A DNA stretch of 64,000 nucleotides from CBDCBA01 sp965214125 (GCA_965214125.1 CBDCBA010000016.1:1-64000); one strand, 5' to 3'; counted from the first letter of the stretch, positions 42,223-50,724 are shown. Numbers and translations: made by a program. The notes: generated from the sequence alone by a model not told the origin.

Positions 42223-42302
42223 GGCCACGAAGGAACACGAACAGGCACGAATTGCTGAAAGCCACTCTCTCTATTCGTGCCACTTCGTGCTCATTCGTGG
42301 CC
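42223..42302. repeat. Imperfect 30-bp inverted repeat with CACGAA words
   Basis: Arms 42223-42252 and 42273-42302 are inverted with a few mismatches around a 20-nt loop. Each arm holds three CACGAA-type words at about 9-nt spacing. It lies between the ABC exporter and the DUF1854 gene. Confidence 0.75.
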
Positions 42303-42331
42303 AACCCTCCGGCCCGAACTTAGGAAGACAC

Positions 42332-42784
42332 ATGACTCAAGTTGATCTCGACAACCACGGCGATCTCATTCTCGAGACGCCGGACGGGCCAAAGTCGGTG
42401 CGGGCGCAGCGGTCGTTCCCGTGGTCTGCGCCCGACCGATTCGTGATGCTGCGCGACAGCGAGGGGGAGGAGCAGGCGACGATCGACGACCTCTCCAAGC
42501 TGCCGGCCAAAAGTCGCGGGGCGATCGAGGCGTGGCTCCAACGGCATGCCTTTGTGCCGAAGGTGCTGCGCGTGCTCGAGGTGCGGCCTGTCAACGCGGC
42601 GTGGCGGTTCGAGCTCGACACCGATCGCGGGCCGGCCGTCGTGCTGTTGAAGGAACGCGAGGACCTGCGCCACCTTGATGACGGCCGCATCCTTCTACGC
42701 GACGGCGACGGCCAAACCTACGAGTTCGGCCCGCACGACGACTACGACAAAGCCAGCCGCGCCGAACTGACGAAGCTGGTGTAA
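42332..42784 (+). CDS. DUF1854 family protein (cyanophycin-associated)
   Basis: 150 residues. The DUF1854 pattern is clear: FPWSAPDRFVMLRDSEGEEQ, then WLQRHAFVPKVLRVLEVRPV, DTDRGPAVVLLKEREDLRHL and LLRDGDGQTYEFG. In cyanophycin loci the family accompanies the ABC exporter found directly upstream. Its biochemical role is unknown. Cytoplasmic. It probably shares a transcript with the exporter despite the repeat between them. Confidence 0.88.
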   Translation: MTQVDLDNHGDLILETPDGPKSVRAQRSFPWSAPDRFVMLRDSEGEEQATIDDLSKLPAKSRGAIEAWLQRHAFVPKVLRVLEVRPVNAAWRFELDTDRGPAVVLLKEREDLRHLDDGRILLRDGDGQTYEFGPHDDYDKASRAELTKLV

Positions 42785-42801
42785 ATCGGCGGAGGGATTC
42801 C

Positions 42802-42876
42802 ATAGCCGCGACTCAACGAGTCGTGGTCGGCGCGGCTGCAACAACGACAGACCGCGACTTGTTGAGTCGCGGCTAT
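42802..42876. repeat. 22-bp inverted repeat (REPIN-like)
   Basis: Arms 42802-42823 and 42855-42876, one mismatch, 31-nt spacer. Each is ATAGCCGC plus a GACTC-AAC-GAGTC mini-hairpin. It is located between two convergent genes. The TAGCCGC head matches the element at 385-449. Confidence 0.85.
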
Positions 42877-42918
42877 CACGCGGTTGCAGGAGCGACATCC
42901 TCTACGTTCGCTGCGGAC

Positions 42919-44538
42919 TCACGCTGCCGCTTTCAATTCCGTGTCCTCGTCCTCCGAGCGCCACATCTGCTGGGGGCGTTGCGAGCGGTTGAGGCCGTCG
43001 AGGGCGGCGACTTTGAAGCACTCGGCGAGCGTCGGGTAGTTGAAGACGCTGTCGACGAAGTACTCCAGCGGCAAGCCGGCCGTCATGGCGATCTGGCCGA
43101 TGTGGATGATCTCGGTCGCGCCGCTGCCGATGGCGTGGCAGCCGAGCAGGCGGTGGCTGTGCGGGCAGAAGATCAGCTTCATCATGCCGTGCGTGTCGCC
43201 CATCAGGTGGCCGCGGGCGATCTCGTCATAGCGCGCCAACCCCACCTCGTAGCAGACGCCCGCTTCGGTGAGCTGCCGCTCGGTTTGGCCGACCATGCTG
43301 ATCTCGGGAATCGTGTAAATCCCGTACGGGAAGATGTTGCCGATGCCCGACGCCCCGGCCGGAAGTTGCGCGCGGGCGGCCTCGGGCGTGCTGGGCGTGC
43401 GCACGAGTTCGCTCGGGTCGAACATGTGCAACGCCGCGCGGCGGCCCTGCTCCATGCTCGTGCTCGCCAACGCCGGAAAGCCGACCACGTCGCCGGCGGC
43501 GTAGATGTGCGGCACGTCGGTCTGAAACTGCGGGTTGACCGTGAGTCGCCCGCGCTTGTCCGCCTCGAGCCCGGCGGCGGTGAGGTTCATGCCCGCCGTT
43601 GCGCCCTGCCGGCCGATGCAGTAGAGCAGCACGTCGCAGCCAATCGTCTTGCCGCTGCAGAGCGTCGCGGTGACGGCCGGGCCGTCGATGGATTCGGCGG
43701 CGGTGGGGGCGTCGTCCTTGCGGCGGCGCAGCGTGTCGCGGGCGACGATCTCTTTGACCGTCTCGCCCAACCGCAGCCGCACGCCGGCGCGGCGCAGGCG
43801 GTATTGCAGCGTTTCGCCGATCTCGTCGTCGAGGAAGTCGAGCAAACGGTCGCGCCCCTCGACGAGCGTCACGCGCACGCCGCACGAGGCCATCATGGCG
43901 GCGTACTCGGTGCCGATCACGCCGCCGCCGACGATGCACATCGACTGGGGCAACTCCGGCAGGGCCAGGATGTCGTCGGAGTCGATCACCCGGCCGGGCG
44001 TGAACGGCACGCTCTCCGGCCGGGCCGGGCGCGTGCCGCAGGCGACGAGGATGTGCTCACCGCGCACGTGGTGCAGCTCGGTGCCGTTGTCGACGCACAG
44101 CGTGTGGGCGTCGATAAAGCGGGCGTCGCCGTCGAACAGGGCGACGCGGTTGCGCTGCATCTGCCGGGCGACGACGGCGGCCTCGCTCGCCGAAACGTGC
44201 TTGGCGCGGGCGAGCAGGTCGCTCATGCGAATCTGCCCCCGCGTGGCGGCATCGCGGCCGGCAAGATCGCCGAAGTTGCCTTGCGACAGCCCCGTCAGGT
44301 GAAGCACGGCCTCGCGGATCGCCTTGCTCGGAACGGTGCCGGTGTGGATGCAGACTCCGCCGACCATGCCGCGGCGGTCGATGATCGCCACGCGCTTGCC
44401 GAGCTTGGCGGCGCACAGGGCGGCTTTCTGCCCGGCAGGGCCGCTGCCGATGACAACGAGGTCGAAGTTCGCGTGCGCCGCCGGCGAGGCGGGGGCAGGC
44501 CGCAGAAAAGAAGCGGTTTCGGTGGTGGTGGTGGGCAT
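42919..44538 (-). CDS. sthA: Si-specific NAD(P)+ transhydrogenase (SthA-like)
   Basis: 539 residues of the flavoprotein disulphide reductase family. FAD motif FDLVVIGSGPAGQKAAL (26-42), NAD motif CIVGGGVIGTEYAAMM and the second FAD motif HIYAAGDVVG are intact. The redox site reads GGVCIHTGTVPSK: Cys63 is present but the second Cys of lipoamide dehydrogenases is a Thr. This single-Cys form is typical of soluble transhydrogenases. It would balance NADH and NADPH. Some annotation pipelines would call it dihydrolipoyl dehydrogenase. Confidence 0.88.
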   Translation of the reverse strand: MPTTTTETASFLRPAPASPAAHANFDLVVIGSGPAGQKAALCAAKLGKRVAIIDRRGMVGGVCIHTGTVPSKAIREAVLHLTGLSQGNFGDLAGRDAATRGQIRMSDLLARAKHVSASEAAVVARQMQRNRVALFDGDARFIDAHTLCVDNGTELHHVRGEHILVACGTRPARPESVPFTPGRVIDSDDILALPELPQSMCIVGGGVIGTEYAAMMASCGVRVTLVEGRDRLLDFLDDEIGETLQYRLRRAGVRLRLGETVKEIVARDTLRRRKDDAPTAAESIDGPAVTATLCSGKTIGCDVLLYCIGRQGATAGMNLTAAGLEADKRGRLTVNPQFQTDVPHIYAAGDVVGFPALASTSMEQGRRAALHMFDPSELVRTPSTPEAARAQLPAGASGIGNIFPYGIYTIPEISMVGQTERQLTEAGVCYEVGLARYDEIARGHLMGDTHGMMKLIFCPHSHRLLGCHAIGSGATEIIHIGQIAMTAGLPLEYFVDSVFNYPTLAECFKVAALDGLNRSQRPQQMWRSEDEDTELKAAA

Positions 44539-44640
44539 CGCACCCCGTGCATCGGCACGCGGGCGCGGGCGCAAGGGTCGCGAAGATCAGCCGACAACGG
44601 CCGCCGTTATCGGCGTCGGGCCACAGTCGACGCGCGGGGC

Positions 44641-44895
44641 TTAATCGTCGTTGAGCTCAACGAGCTTGCGCAGCAGGACGAGCTCGTTCAGCACGTTGCG
44701 TACGTCGTGGACGACCTTCTCGGGGTTCTCGCAGCCGATCGCCTCGGCCACGCGGTCGATGCGCGAGCGCAGCAGGTCGCGTTCGCCTCGAACGCGGGCG
44801 AGTTCCTCCTCGAGATCCGCACAGTGATCTGTCTCGCCCGAAGCGGATAGATGATTGGTGTCGGACATGGTCATGGGACGGTCAAGAAGAGTCAT
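44641..44895 (-). CDS. Small coiled-coil protein of unknown function
   Basis: 84 residues. The C-terminal two thirds (DLEEELARVRGERDLLRSRI and on) is a charged heptad-like helix predicted to form a coiled coil. GGAG lies 8 nt upstream of the ATG at 44895, which supports this start over the inner ATGs at 44874 and 44868. No family recognised. The stretch 44896-45080 beyond it holds nothing I can identify. Confidence 0.6.
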   Translation of the reverse strand: MTLLDRPMTMSDTNHLSASGETDHCADLEEELARVRGERDLLRSRIDRVAEAIGCENPEKVVHDVRNVLNELVLLRKLVELNDD

Positions 44896-45080
44896 ACAAG
44901 TCGCTCCAGCAGGCACCTGTGGCGTTGGCTTGAACTTGTAAGTTATGGCGAGACGGTCGGCGTGGCAGCCCGCAAAATGGCCCGGCGGCCCCGTGCGGCG
45001 GCTAACTGCCTCAACGCCGGCTCACGCGGGCAGGGCCGTGGCCACCGCCACGTCCGGCCGCGCCAGCGCGGCGCCGTCGC

Positions 45081-45086
45081 TACGGT
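45081..45086 (+). promoter_or_regulatory. -10-like hexamer TACGGT, leaderless start
   Basis: The hexamer ends 6 nt before the GTG of the DUF2064 gene. Confidence 0.5.
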
Positions 45087-45092
45087 TCGGGC

Positions 45093-45821
45093 GTGCCCCA
45101 GCCGCCCGATGCCGCCGGACCGACCGCCATCGTGATGGGCAAGCTGCCCGCGGCGGGGCGGGTCAAGACGCGCCTCACGCCGACCCTGTCCCCCGAGGCG
45201 GCGGCGCAGGTGCATCAACTGTTTCTGCAACATACGCTCGGTCGATTGGCGACATGCGTCGGCGAGGGGCTTCTGCGGGCGAGTGTTTTCTGCTTCGACC
45301 CGCCCGATGCCGGCGATGCGGCGAGGGATCTGACCGGCGATCGCGCGGCGGTGCTCGCGCAGGCGCCGGGCGATCTGGGAGACCGACTGCACGCGGCGCG
45401 AGCGGCAGTCGACGGGCCGGCACTGTTTTTCGGGTGCGACTCGCCGGACGTGCCGCGTGCCCATGTGGCCGCGGCGGTCGCGACGATGGCGGGGGTCGAC
45501 CTTGTGCTGGGCCCGTGTGCCGACGGCGGCTTCTGGTGCATGGGCGTGGCCGACGGGGTGGAGATTGAGGGAATCATGGCGGGCGTGCCCTGGTCGAGCG
45601 GCCGGGAGTTGGCGGCGGTGCGGGCCAACGCCGCGGCCGCGGGGCTGCGGGTGGCGGAGGCGCCGGCGTGGTCGGACGTGGATCGCCCCGCCGATCTGGC
45701 TATTCTGTGGGCACGGCTCGCCACCGCCCCCGAATCCACGCCCGCCGCCGCACTGCGCGACGGCCTGGCCCGCCTGGTCCCGCCCGCGGTGCTTCGCCCC
45801 CAAGGCCTGTCCCATGAGTGA
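45093..45821 (+). CDS. DUF2064/TIGR04282 family glycosyltransferase-like protein
   Basis: 242 residues. The nucleotidyl/glycosyl-transferase A fold opens with VMGKLPAAGRVKTRLTP, where family members have KxPxxGxxKTRL. ALFFGCDSPDVP carries the metal-binding Asp and ADGGFWCMG follows. Family members are annotated as rSAM-associated or cofactor-type transferases; the true substrate is unknown. Its stop overlaps the start of a response regulator. Confidence 0.86.
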   Translation: MPQPPDAAGPTAIVMGKLPAAGRVKTRLTPTLSPEAAAQVHQLFLQHTLGRLATCVGEGLLRASVFCFDPPDAGDAARDLTGDRAAVLAQAPGDLGDRLHAARAAVDGPALFFGCDSPDVPRAHVAAAVATMAGVDLVLGPCADGGFWCMGVADGVEIEGIMAGVPWSSGRELAAVRANAAAAGLRVAEAPAWSDVDRPADLAILWARLATAPESTPAAALRDGLARLVPPAVLRPQGLSHE

Positions 45822-46314
45822 ACCCACTTCTCCCGCCGCCGCGGACGATGCTCAGCACGAGTCGTTCCTGCCCGACTCGACGGTCCTGATCGTCGACGAC
45901 AACGAGCAGAACGTGGAGCTGATGCAGGCCTTCCTCGAGGCGCTGCCCGTGCGCGTGGAAATCGCCCGCGACGGCGTCGAGGCGCTCGAGGCGGTGCAGG
46001 CGATCAAGCCGGACCTCATCCTGCTCGACATCATGATGCCGCGCATGAGCGGCTTTCAGGTTTGCCGCGAGGTCAAGGGTGATCCGGCGACACGCGACAT
46101 CCAGATCCTGACTGTCACGGCCCTGAACGAGCTCGGCGACGTCGAGCAGGCGGCCGAGTGCGGCACGGATGATTTTGTGAGCAAGCCGGTGAACAAGTTC
46201 GAGCTGCTCACGCGCGTCAAAAGCCTGCTGCGCGTCCGCCACCTTAAAGGCGAGCTGGAGCGGGCACTGGGCTACCTCAGCGAGATCGAAGACACCGACG
46301 CCGGCAGCGAGTAG
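45814..46314 (+). CDS. Single-domain response regulator
   Basis: 166 residues. The receiver domain covers about 22-145: STVLIVDDNEQNVELMQAFL with acidic pair Asp28-Asp29, phospho-acceptor Asp72 in LILLDIMMPRMSG, and the Lys of FVSKPVNKFE. There is no output domain; a short acidic tail follows. The NEQN helix type is common in regulators that follow hybrid kinases. No kinase gene is adjacent. The ATG overlaps the preceding stop by 8 nt. Confidence 0.92.
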   Translation: MSEPTSPAAADDAQHESFLPDSTVLIVDDNEQNVELMQAFLEALPVRVEIARDGVEALEAVQAIKPDLILLDIMMPRMSGFQVCREVKGDPATRDIQILTVTALNELGDVEQAAECGTDDFVSKPVNKFELLTRVKSLLRVRHLKGELERALGYLSEIEDTDAGSE

Positions 46315-46322
46315 CGGCGGGT

Positions 46323-47243
46323 TCAGCCGCTCTCGGGCATGAACGTCGGGAAGTTCACGCCGTCGAACGGCTGCCAGTCGCCGCGAACGTTGTGGACGTG
46401 CGTCTCGAGATTGCGGCCGCCCCAGCCGTACGCTGCGGCGACCAGCGCCGGGCGGTCGCTTGGCAGCAAAAAGACCGGCGGGCTGTCGGGATGCGCCGCC
46501 GCGTGATGGCGAAGCTGGGCCGCGAGCAGGGCGACCGCGTCCTCGTCCGTCGCCGCCACGCCGGGGCCGACGAGGTGGCTCGACGGGTGTCGCACGCTGC
46601 CGAGCACGCCCACGATCTCGCCGCCGCGCTTGCGCACGAGCGTGTGCCAGATCGCCGGGTCGTTGGTGAGAAAGTGGGACCAGTCCCGCTCGCGGTCGAT
46701 GCCGCTGATCGTGCGTTCGAGCGCGACGATGGCCGGCACGTCATCCGGCTGCGCCGCACGCACGCCGGCCGTTTCCGCTTCGATGTGAGCGACATCCTCG
46801 ACCTGCATGTCCTGGTAAAGCTGGCGCGGGACGAAGCCGGCGCGGGTGTAGAGGCTGAAGGAGTCAAGGTTCATCGCGCTGCTGACTAGCCGCACCGGTC
46901 GATTGCCCGCCTCGTCGATCACTCCCTGCAACAGCCGCCGCGCGATGCCCCGGCCGAAGGCGGCGGGGGCGACGTTCATGATGCCCAGCCCCACGTGCGT
47001 CGGCCTGGGGTGGAAGAAGCAACTGCCCAGCAGGTCGCCGGCCTCGTCCTCGGCGAGCAGGCAGGCGTCGCCGTCGAGGGCGTCGTAGACGCGGCAGAAC
47101 CACTCGCACGACGCGGCGTCGCCGGGGAAGATGTCGAAGCCGCGACTGGCCTGATACCAGGCGTTGGTCGACTCGTGGATCAGCCGCCCGACGGCTGGCC
47201 AGTCGTCGCGCGTGATGCGTCGGATGCGGGTCGAGTCGGCCAT
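46323..47243 (-). CDS. GNAT family N-acetyltransferase (two-domain)
   Basis: 306 residues with two GNAT-like halves. The first has the acetyl-CoA motif VAPAAFGRGIARRLLQGV and SFSLYTRAGFVP. The second, starting near residue 165 (VRAAQPDDVPAIVALE), is degenerate and lacks a clear P-loop. Substrate unknown. The ATG at 47243 follows TATGGT by 6 nt on the minus strand. Confidence 0.87.
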   Translation of the reverse strand: MADSTRIRRITRDDWPAVGRLIHESTNAWYQASRGFDIFPGDAASCEWFCRVYDALDGDACLLAEDEAGDLLGSCFFHPRPTHVGLGIMNVAPAAFGRGIARRLLQGVIDEAGNRPVRLVSSAMNLDSFSLYTRAGFVPRQLYQDMQVEDVAHIEAETAGVRAAQPDDVPAIVALERTISGIDRERDWSHFLTNDPAIWHTLVRKRGGEIVGVLGSVRHPSSHLVGPGVAATDEDAVALLAAQLRHHAAAHPDSPPVFLLPSDRPALVAAAYGWGGRNLETHVHNVRGDWQPFDGVNFPTFMPESG

Positions 47244-47249
47244 TTCCGC

Positions 47250-47255
47250 ACCATA
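47250..47255 (-). promoter_or_regulatory. -10-like hexamer TATGGT, leaderless start
   Basis: On the minus strand the hexamer ends 6 nt before the ATG of the acetyltransferase. It lies 18 nt from the divergent hexamer of the neighbouring gene. Confidence 0.5.
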
Positions 47256-47273
47256 TCGCCGGCGGTCGCGTGG

Positions 47274-47279
47274 TAGAAT
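47274..47279 (+). promoter_or_regulatory. -10-like hexamer TAGAAT, leaderless start
   Basis: The hexamer ends 7 nt before the ATG at 47287 and 4 nt before the ATG at 47284. Confidence 0.5.
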
Positions 47280-47286
47280 GTTGATG

Positions 47287-48039
47287 ATGCCCACGCACGA
47301 CTGGTCGCGACTGCACTCCGGAGAATGGCACGCGTTTCATGTCTGGTGGATCGGGTCGCTTGCAAGGGCGCTCAACGGCGGCCGACTTCCAGAGGGCTTC
47401 TATGCGCTACCGGAGCAGCGGTCGCTCGAAGATCCCGTCGACGGTGGCAAGGAGAAACGCCATGAGCCCGACGTGCTCACGCTCGAACGCGCTGATGCGC
47501 CGTGGGCGTCCGCGACCGACGACGGCGGCGTGGCTGTCGCGGAGCCCGAGACGACACTGCTCGGCGACGTGGAATTAGACGCGGCCTACGCGGCCATGCG
47601 GCGCACGATCGTGATTCGCCACGTCAGCGACGATCGCCCGGTCGCAATGCTCGAGATCGCCTCGCCCGGCAATAAGGAAAGCAAGTCCGCCGTCAATAGC
47701 TTCGTCGCCAAGTGCACCGGCTGGCTCAAGAGTGGCCTGCACGTGGCGATCATCGACTTGTTTCCGCCACGAAGTTTCGACCCATTCGGCTTGGGCGTGA
47801 CCGTGGCCGAAGCAAATGGCGTAGGGGCGATTGAGGAGCGGGTGCCGGGCGTCAGCTTTGAGGCAGGACCGCGCCTGCGCACGTTCGGCGACATGTTTGC
47901 CATCGGCGATGAAATCCCGCCCCTGCCCCTCTTTTACGCCCGCCGCCGGCACGTGATGCTGCCGTTGCAGGAGACGTACGACGACGCTTTCGTCGGCGTG
48001 CCGAAGCATTTGCGCGAGCGGCTTCAGGCGCCCGGCTGA
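47287..48039 (+). CDS. DUF4058-like protein (HDW type)
   Basis: 250 residues. The head is MPTHDWSRLHSGEWHAFHVW, followed by EPDVLTLERADAPW and VAMLEIASPGNKESKSAVNS. It is the paralogue of 18700-19491. The PDV and LEIxSPGNK positions that could form a PD-(D/E)XK-like site are conserved. ATGs at 47278 and 47284 are in frame; 47287 is preferred for its spacing from TAGAAT. Function unknown. Confidence 0.82.
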   Translation: MPTHDWSRLHSGEWHAFHVWWIGSLARALNGGRLPEGFYALPEQRSLEDPVDGGKEKRHEPDVLTLERADAPWASATDDGGVAVAEPETTLLGDVELDAAYAAMRRTIVIRHVSDDRPVAMLEIASPGNKESKSAVNSFVAKCTGWLKSGLHVAIIDLFPPRSFDPFGLGVTVAEANGVGAIEERVPGVSFEAGPRLRTFGDMFAIGDEIPPLPLFYARRRHVMLPLQETYDDAFVGVPKHLRERLQAPG

Positions 48040-48054
48040 TGGTCGCGCCTCCTG

Positions 48055-49164
48055 TCACGCCCCGAGCTGGACCAACTGCGGCGCGTCGACGGTGGTGGTG
48101 GTGGGGGTGGGGGCCGTCTGCTTGCGGCGGAGTTGGCCGCAGGCGGCGTCGATATCGCGGCCGCGGCTGCGGCGGACGTGCGCGTTTACACCGCTGTCCC
48201 GCAGAATCTGCTGGAATCCCGTCACCCGGTCGTTCGCCGGCCGGCTGAAGGGCAGGCCCTCGACCTCGTTGTAGCGCAGCAGGTTGACATTGACCTTGAA
48301 CCCGCCGGTGCGGCAGATGGTCGCCAGACGCCTGGCGTGCTTCGGCTCATCATTCACGCCGCTGAGCAGGATGTACTCGAACGTCACCTCGCGGCCCGTC
48401 TTCTCGAAATAATGGCGGCAGGCGTCGAGGATGTCGTTCAGCTCGAAGTGCTCGGCCCAGGGGATGATCTCGCGGCGCAAGTGCTCCTCGGGGGCGTGCA
48501 GGCTGAGCGCGAGGTTGATGGGGATCTGCTCGTCGCCAAGCTGCCGCATGCGCTGCGGCACCCCGACCGTGCTGAGCGTGATGCGCCGCCAGCCCAGGCC
48601 GAAGGTGGATGGGTCGTGCATCGCCCGCGCCGCTTGGAGGACGGCGTTGTAGTTGCTCAGCGGCTCGCCCATGCCCATGAAGACGAGGTTGGTGACGCGC
48701 CCGACCTTGTCGCCGCGCTCGATCAGAGCGCGATTGAGGTGCCAGATTTGCTGAAGAATCCGCCCGCTCGACAGGTTCTGCTTCAAACCGGCCAAGCCGC
48801 TAGCGCAGAACTTGCACCCAACGGGGCAGCCGACTTGGCTGCTCACGCAGGCGGTGCGCCGGCCGTCATCGGGGATCATCACGCACTCGGCCTCGGCGCC
48901 GTCCGACCAGGACAACAGCAGCTTGTGCGTGCCGTCGCTGCTGAGCTGATCCTTCACGACCTCGCCGGCCGACAGGTCGAGCCAGCCGGCTAACTCCGCG
49001 CGCTGGAGCTTTGACAAGTCGCTCATCCGCGTGGGATCATTCACCGTCTTCTCGAAAACCCACTTGCGCACCTGCCGCGCCCGGAATGCCGGCCAACGCC
49101 GGGCGGCGGCGGCTTGCTCGAGCTCGCCTTGCGTGAGGTCGAAGATGTTCGGCAGGACGGTCAT
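48055..49164 (-). CDS. rlmN: Dual-specificity RNA methyltransferase RlmN
   Basis: 369 residues. The radical SAM enzyme methylates C2 of A2503 in 23S rRNA and A37 of some tRNAs. The 4Fe-4S motif is CPVGCKFC (Cys113, 117, 120). VFMGMGEPLSNYNAVLQA and RITLSTVGV follow, and the C-terminal methyl-carrying Cys lies in GRDIDAACGQL. Only the last ~20 residues (a Thr-rich tail) go beyond the usual end. Confidence 0.96.
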   Translation of the reverse strand: MTVLPNIFDLTQGELEQAAAARRWPAFRARQVRKWVFEKTVNDPTRMSDLSKLQRAELAGWLDLSAGEVVKDQLSSDGTHKLLLSWSDGAEAECVMIPDDGRRTACVSSQVGCPVGCKFCASGLAGLKQNLSSGRILQQIWHLNRALIERGDKVGRVTNLVFMGMGEPLSNYNAVLQAARAMHDPSTFGLGWRRITLSTVGVPQRMRQLGDEQIPINLALSLHAPEEHLRREIIPWAEHFELNDILDACRHYFEKTGREVTFEYILLSGVNDEPKHARRLATICRTGGFKVNVNLLRYNEVEGLPFSRPANDRVTGFQQILRDSGVNAHVRRSRGRDIDAACGQLRRKQTAPTPTTTTVDAPQLVQLGA

Positions 49165-49277
49165 GGTGCAGTCATCGGGCGGTCATGGTCCGGGAGCTCA
49201 AGCCGAGTGGTACGGGCGGCGGGGCGAGCTTGTTCGTGGCGTGCGGGATTCTCAACGATGCGATCGGCGGGCGTCGG

Positions 49278-49283
49278 TATACT
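49278..49283 (+). promoter_or_regulatory. -10 hexamer TATACT, leaderless start of the sigma factor
   Basis: A near-consensus -10 ends 7 nt before the ATG. No ribosome-binding site can fit, and no clear -35 is seen. Confidence 0.6.
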
Positions 49284-49290
49284 CACCCCA

Positions 49291-50040
49291 ATGCTGCTGA
49301 GTATCCGCGCAACCCAGGGCGAGTCGACGCGAGCGCCGCTGCGCCATCCCACGGCGACGGCCTCCCCCGGCCAGGCGGCGGAAGAGGCCACCGACGAGCA
49401 GCTTCTCGAACGTTATCTCAACGGCGACGTCCCGGCCTTTCAAGAACTCGTCGGCCGCTACCAGCGCGAGCTCTACCACTTTCTGGCTCGCTTCCTCGGC
49501 GACCGCGCCGCGGCGGAGGACATCTTTCAAGAGGCCTTTCTCCAAGTCCACCAAAGCGGCCACAGCTTTGATCTGTCGCGCCGTTTCCGCCCCTGGCTCT
49601 TCACCATCGCCGCCAACAAGGCACGCGACCTCATGCGCTCCCAGGCGCGTCGGCCAACGAACCCATTGCAAGCGGAGATCAGCCCCGGCGACGGCGAGGG
49701 CGGGCAGTTCATCGACCTGATGGCCGCCGACGTGCCCGAGCCGGGTGAGCCGATCGGGCGCGAGGAGTTGCGGACGCAGGTCAAGGGCGTGGTTGACGAG
49801 TTGCCCGACCATCTGCGTGAGATCCTGCTGCTGAGCTACTTTCACCACTTCCCCTACAAGCAGATCGCCGACATCCTCGAGATCCCGCTTGGCACCGTGA
49901 AGAGTCGTCTGCACGCGGCGGTGGCGTCGTTCGCCGAGCGGTGGAAGCTGGCACGCAACCTCTCGATCGATGGCCTGACGCCCGAGCCGGTGGCGGATCA
50001 CGCGGCCAACGGTCACGGGGCGGGTCGAAGCGGCGGGTGA
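49291..50040 (+). CDS. ECF-type RNA polymerase sigma factor
   Basis: 249 residues. Region 2 has AFQELVGRYQRELYHFLARF and the DIFQEAFLQVHQ helix. Region 4 has LPDHLREILLLSYFHHFPYK and QIADILEIPLGTVKSRLH as its helix-turn-helix. Both ends carry ~30-residue extensions, Pro/Ala-rich at the N-terminus. The small gene that follows may encode its partner. Target promoters unknown. Confidence 0.93.
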   Translation: MLLSIRATQGESTRAPLRHPTATASPGQAAEEATDEQLLERYLNGDVPAFQELVGRYQRELYHFLARFLGDRAAAEDIFQEAFLQVHQSGHSFDLSRRFRPWLFTIAANKARDLMRSQARRPTNPLQAEISPGDGEGGQFIDLMAADVPEPGEPIGREELRTQVKGVVDELPDHLREILLLSYFHHFPYKQIADILEIPLGTVKSRLHAAVASFAERWKLARNLSIDGLTPEPVADHAANGHGAGRSGG

Positions 50041-50274
50041 TTTTCGCTTTTGCTCGAACGCCGCCCGAACGCCAGCGTAGGAGAGGCGTGCAGGCAACCA
50101 GTTGCTCAGGACGGGCCAAGGCGTCAGGACGACGCATTCGCTGGCATGCTGCGACAAGGTGATGCGCTTGCCGACCGTCGGCAGGCCGAGTACACCCCGA
50201 CATCTGCGCTCGTTGAACGTCCCCTGATTTCGGACGGACTGGGCGACTGCATGCAAGTGACCCGAAGGGCCGAT

Positions 50275-50661
50275 ATGTCAACTACCCATCCGACGCGCGA
50301 CCACGCGGCAGCCACCCCAGGCCGCACCCTCTCGCCCACCGCCGCAGGGGCGGTTGACTGGTTTCTTCAGGGCGCCGCGACCGAGGCCGCGGCCGATCAC
50401 GATGCCGGGAGCTTGATGATGTCCTCCTTCACCCACCAATCCAACGGCACCCAGTTGGCCGACGATGCCGAAGGCGTCGAAAAGCTCCTGAGCCTGCTCG
50501 ACCACCTGCCGGCCCCCGAGCCGGCGTCGAACCTTGTGGCCCGCACGATGGATCGCATTGAGGCCGCTGGCACCACCCCGGCCGTCTCCGCGGGCGCCCC
50601 GGCCACGCTTGGCACCGGCCGCGTCGCCACGCCCAGTGCGCCGCGCGACGCCAAGGCGTAG
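50275..50661 (+). CDS. Small protein following the sigma factor, unknown function
   Basis: 128 residues, polar and low in hydrophobic segments. The segment LLSLLDHLPAPEPASNLVAR followed by TMDRIEAAG resembles the juxtamembrane part of some anti-sigma proteins, but no zinc-binding HxxxCxxC and no TM helix are present. ATG 50275 is chosen; ATG 50251 is in frame 24 nt earlier. There is a 234-nt gap after the sigma gene and a strong terminator after the stop. Confidence 0.55.
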   Translation: MSTTHPTRDHAAATPGRTLSPTAAGAVDWFLQGAATEAAADHDAGSLMMSSFTHQSNGTQLADDAEGVEKLLSLLDHLPAPEPASNLVARTMDRIEAAGTTPAVSAGAPATLGTGRVATPSAPRDAKA

Positions 50662-50692
50662 CCGCAGCGTCCGAATAGTTCGCAACCAGCCG

Positions 50693-50724
50693 CGCCGCCC
50701 GGACGCCCCCGCGTCCGGGCGGCG
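50693..50724 (+). terminator. Rho-independent-type terminator
   Basis: A perfect 14-bp GC stem (50693-50706 with 50711-50724), CCCC loop, followed by TTGTGT. It lies 31 nt after the small gene. The remaining bases to 50869 contain no gene. Confidence 0.75.

Noticed and set aside
40140..42248. Minus-strand open frame (~700 codons) opposite the ABC exporter
   Set aside because: It is the shadow of the exporter; the exporter has every ABC motif and the antisense frame has none.
42919..44538. Dihydrolipoyl dehydrogenase for the transhydrogenase gene
   Set aside because: The second redox cysteine is missing (Thr instead), which fits SthA and would abolish lipoamide dehydrogenase activity.
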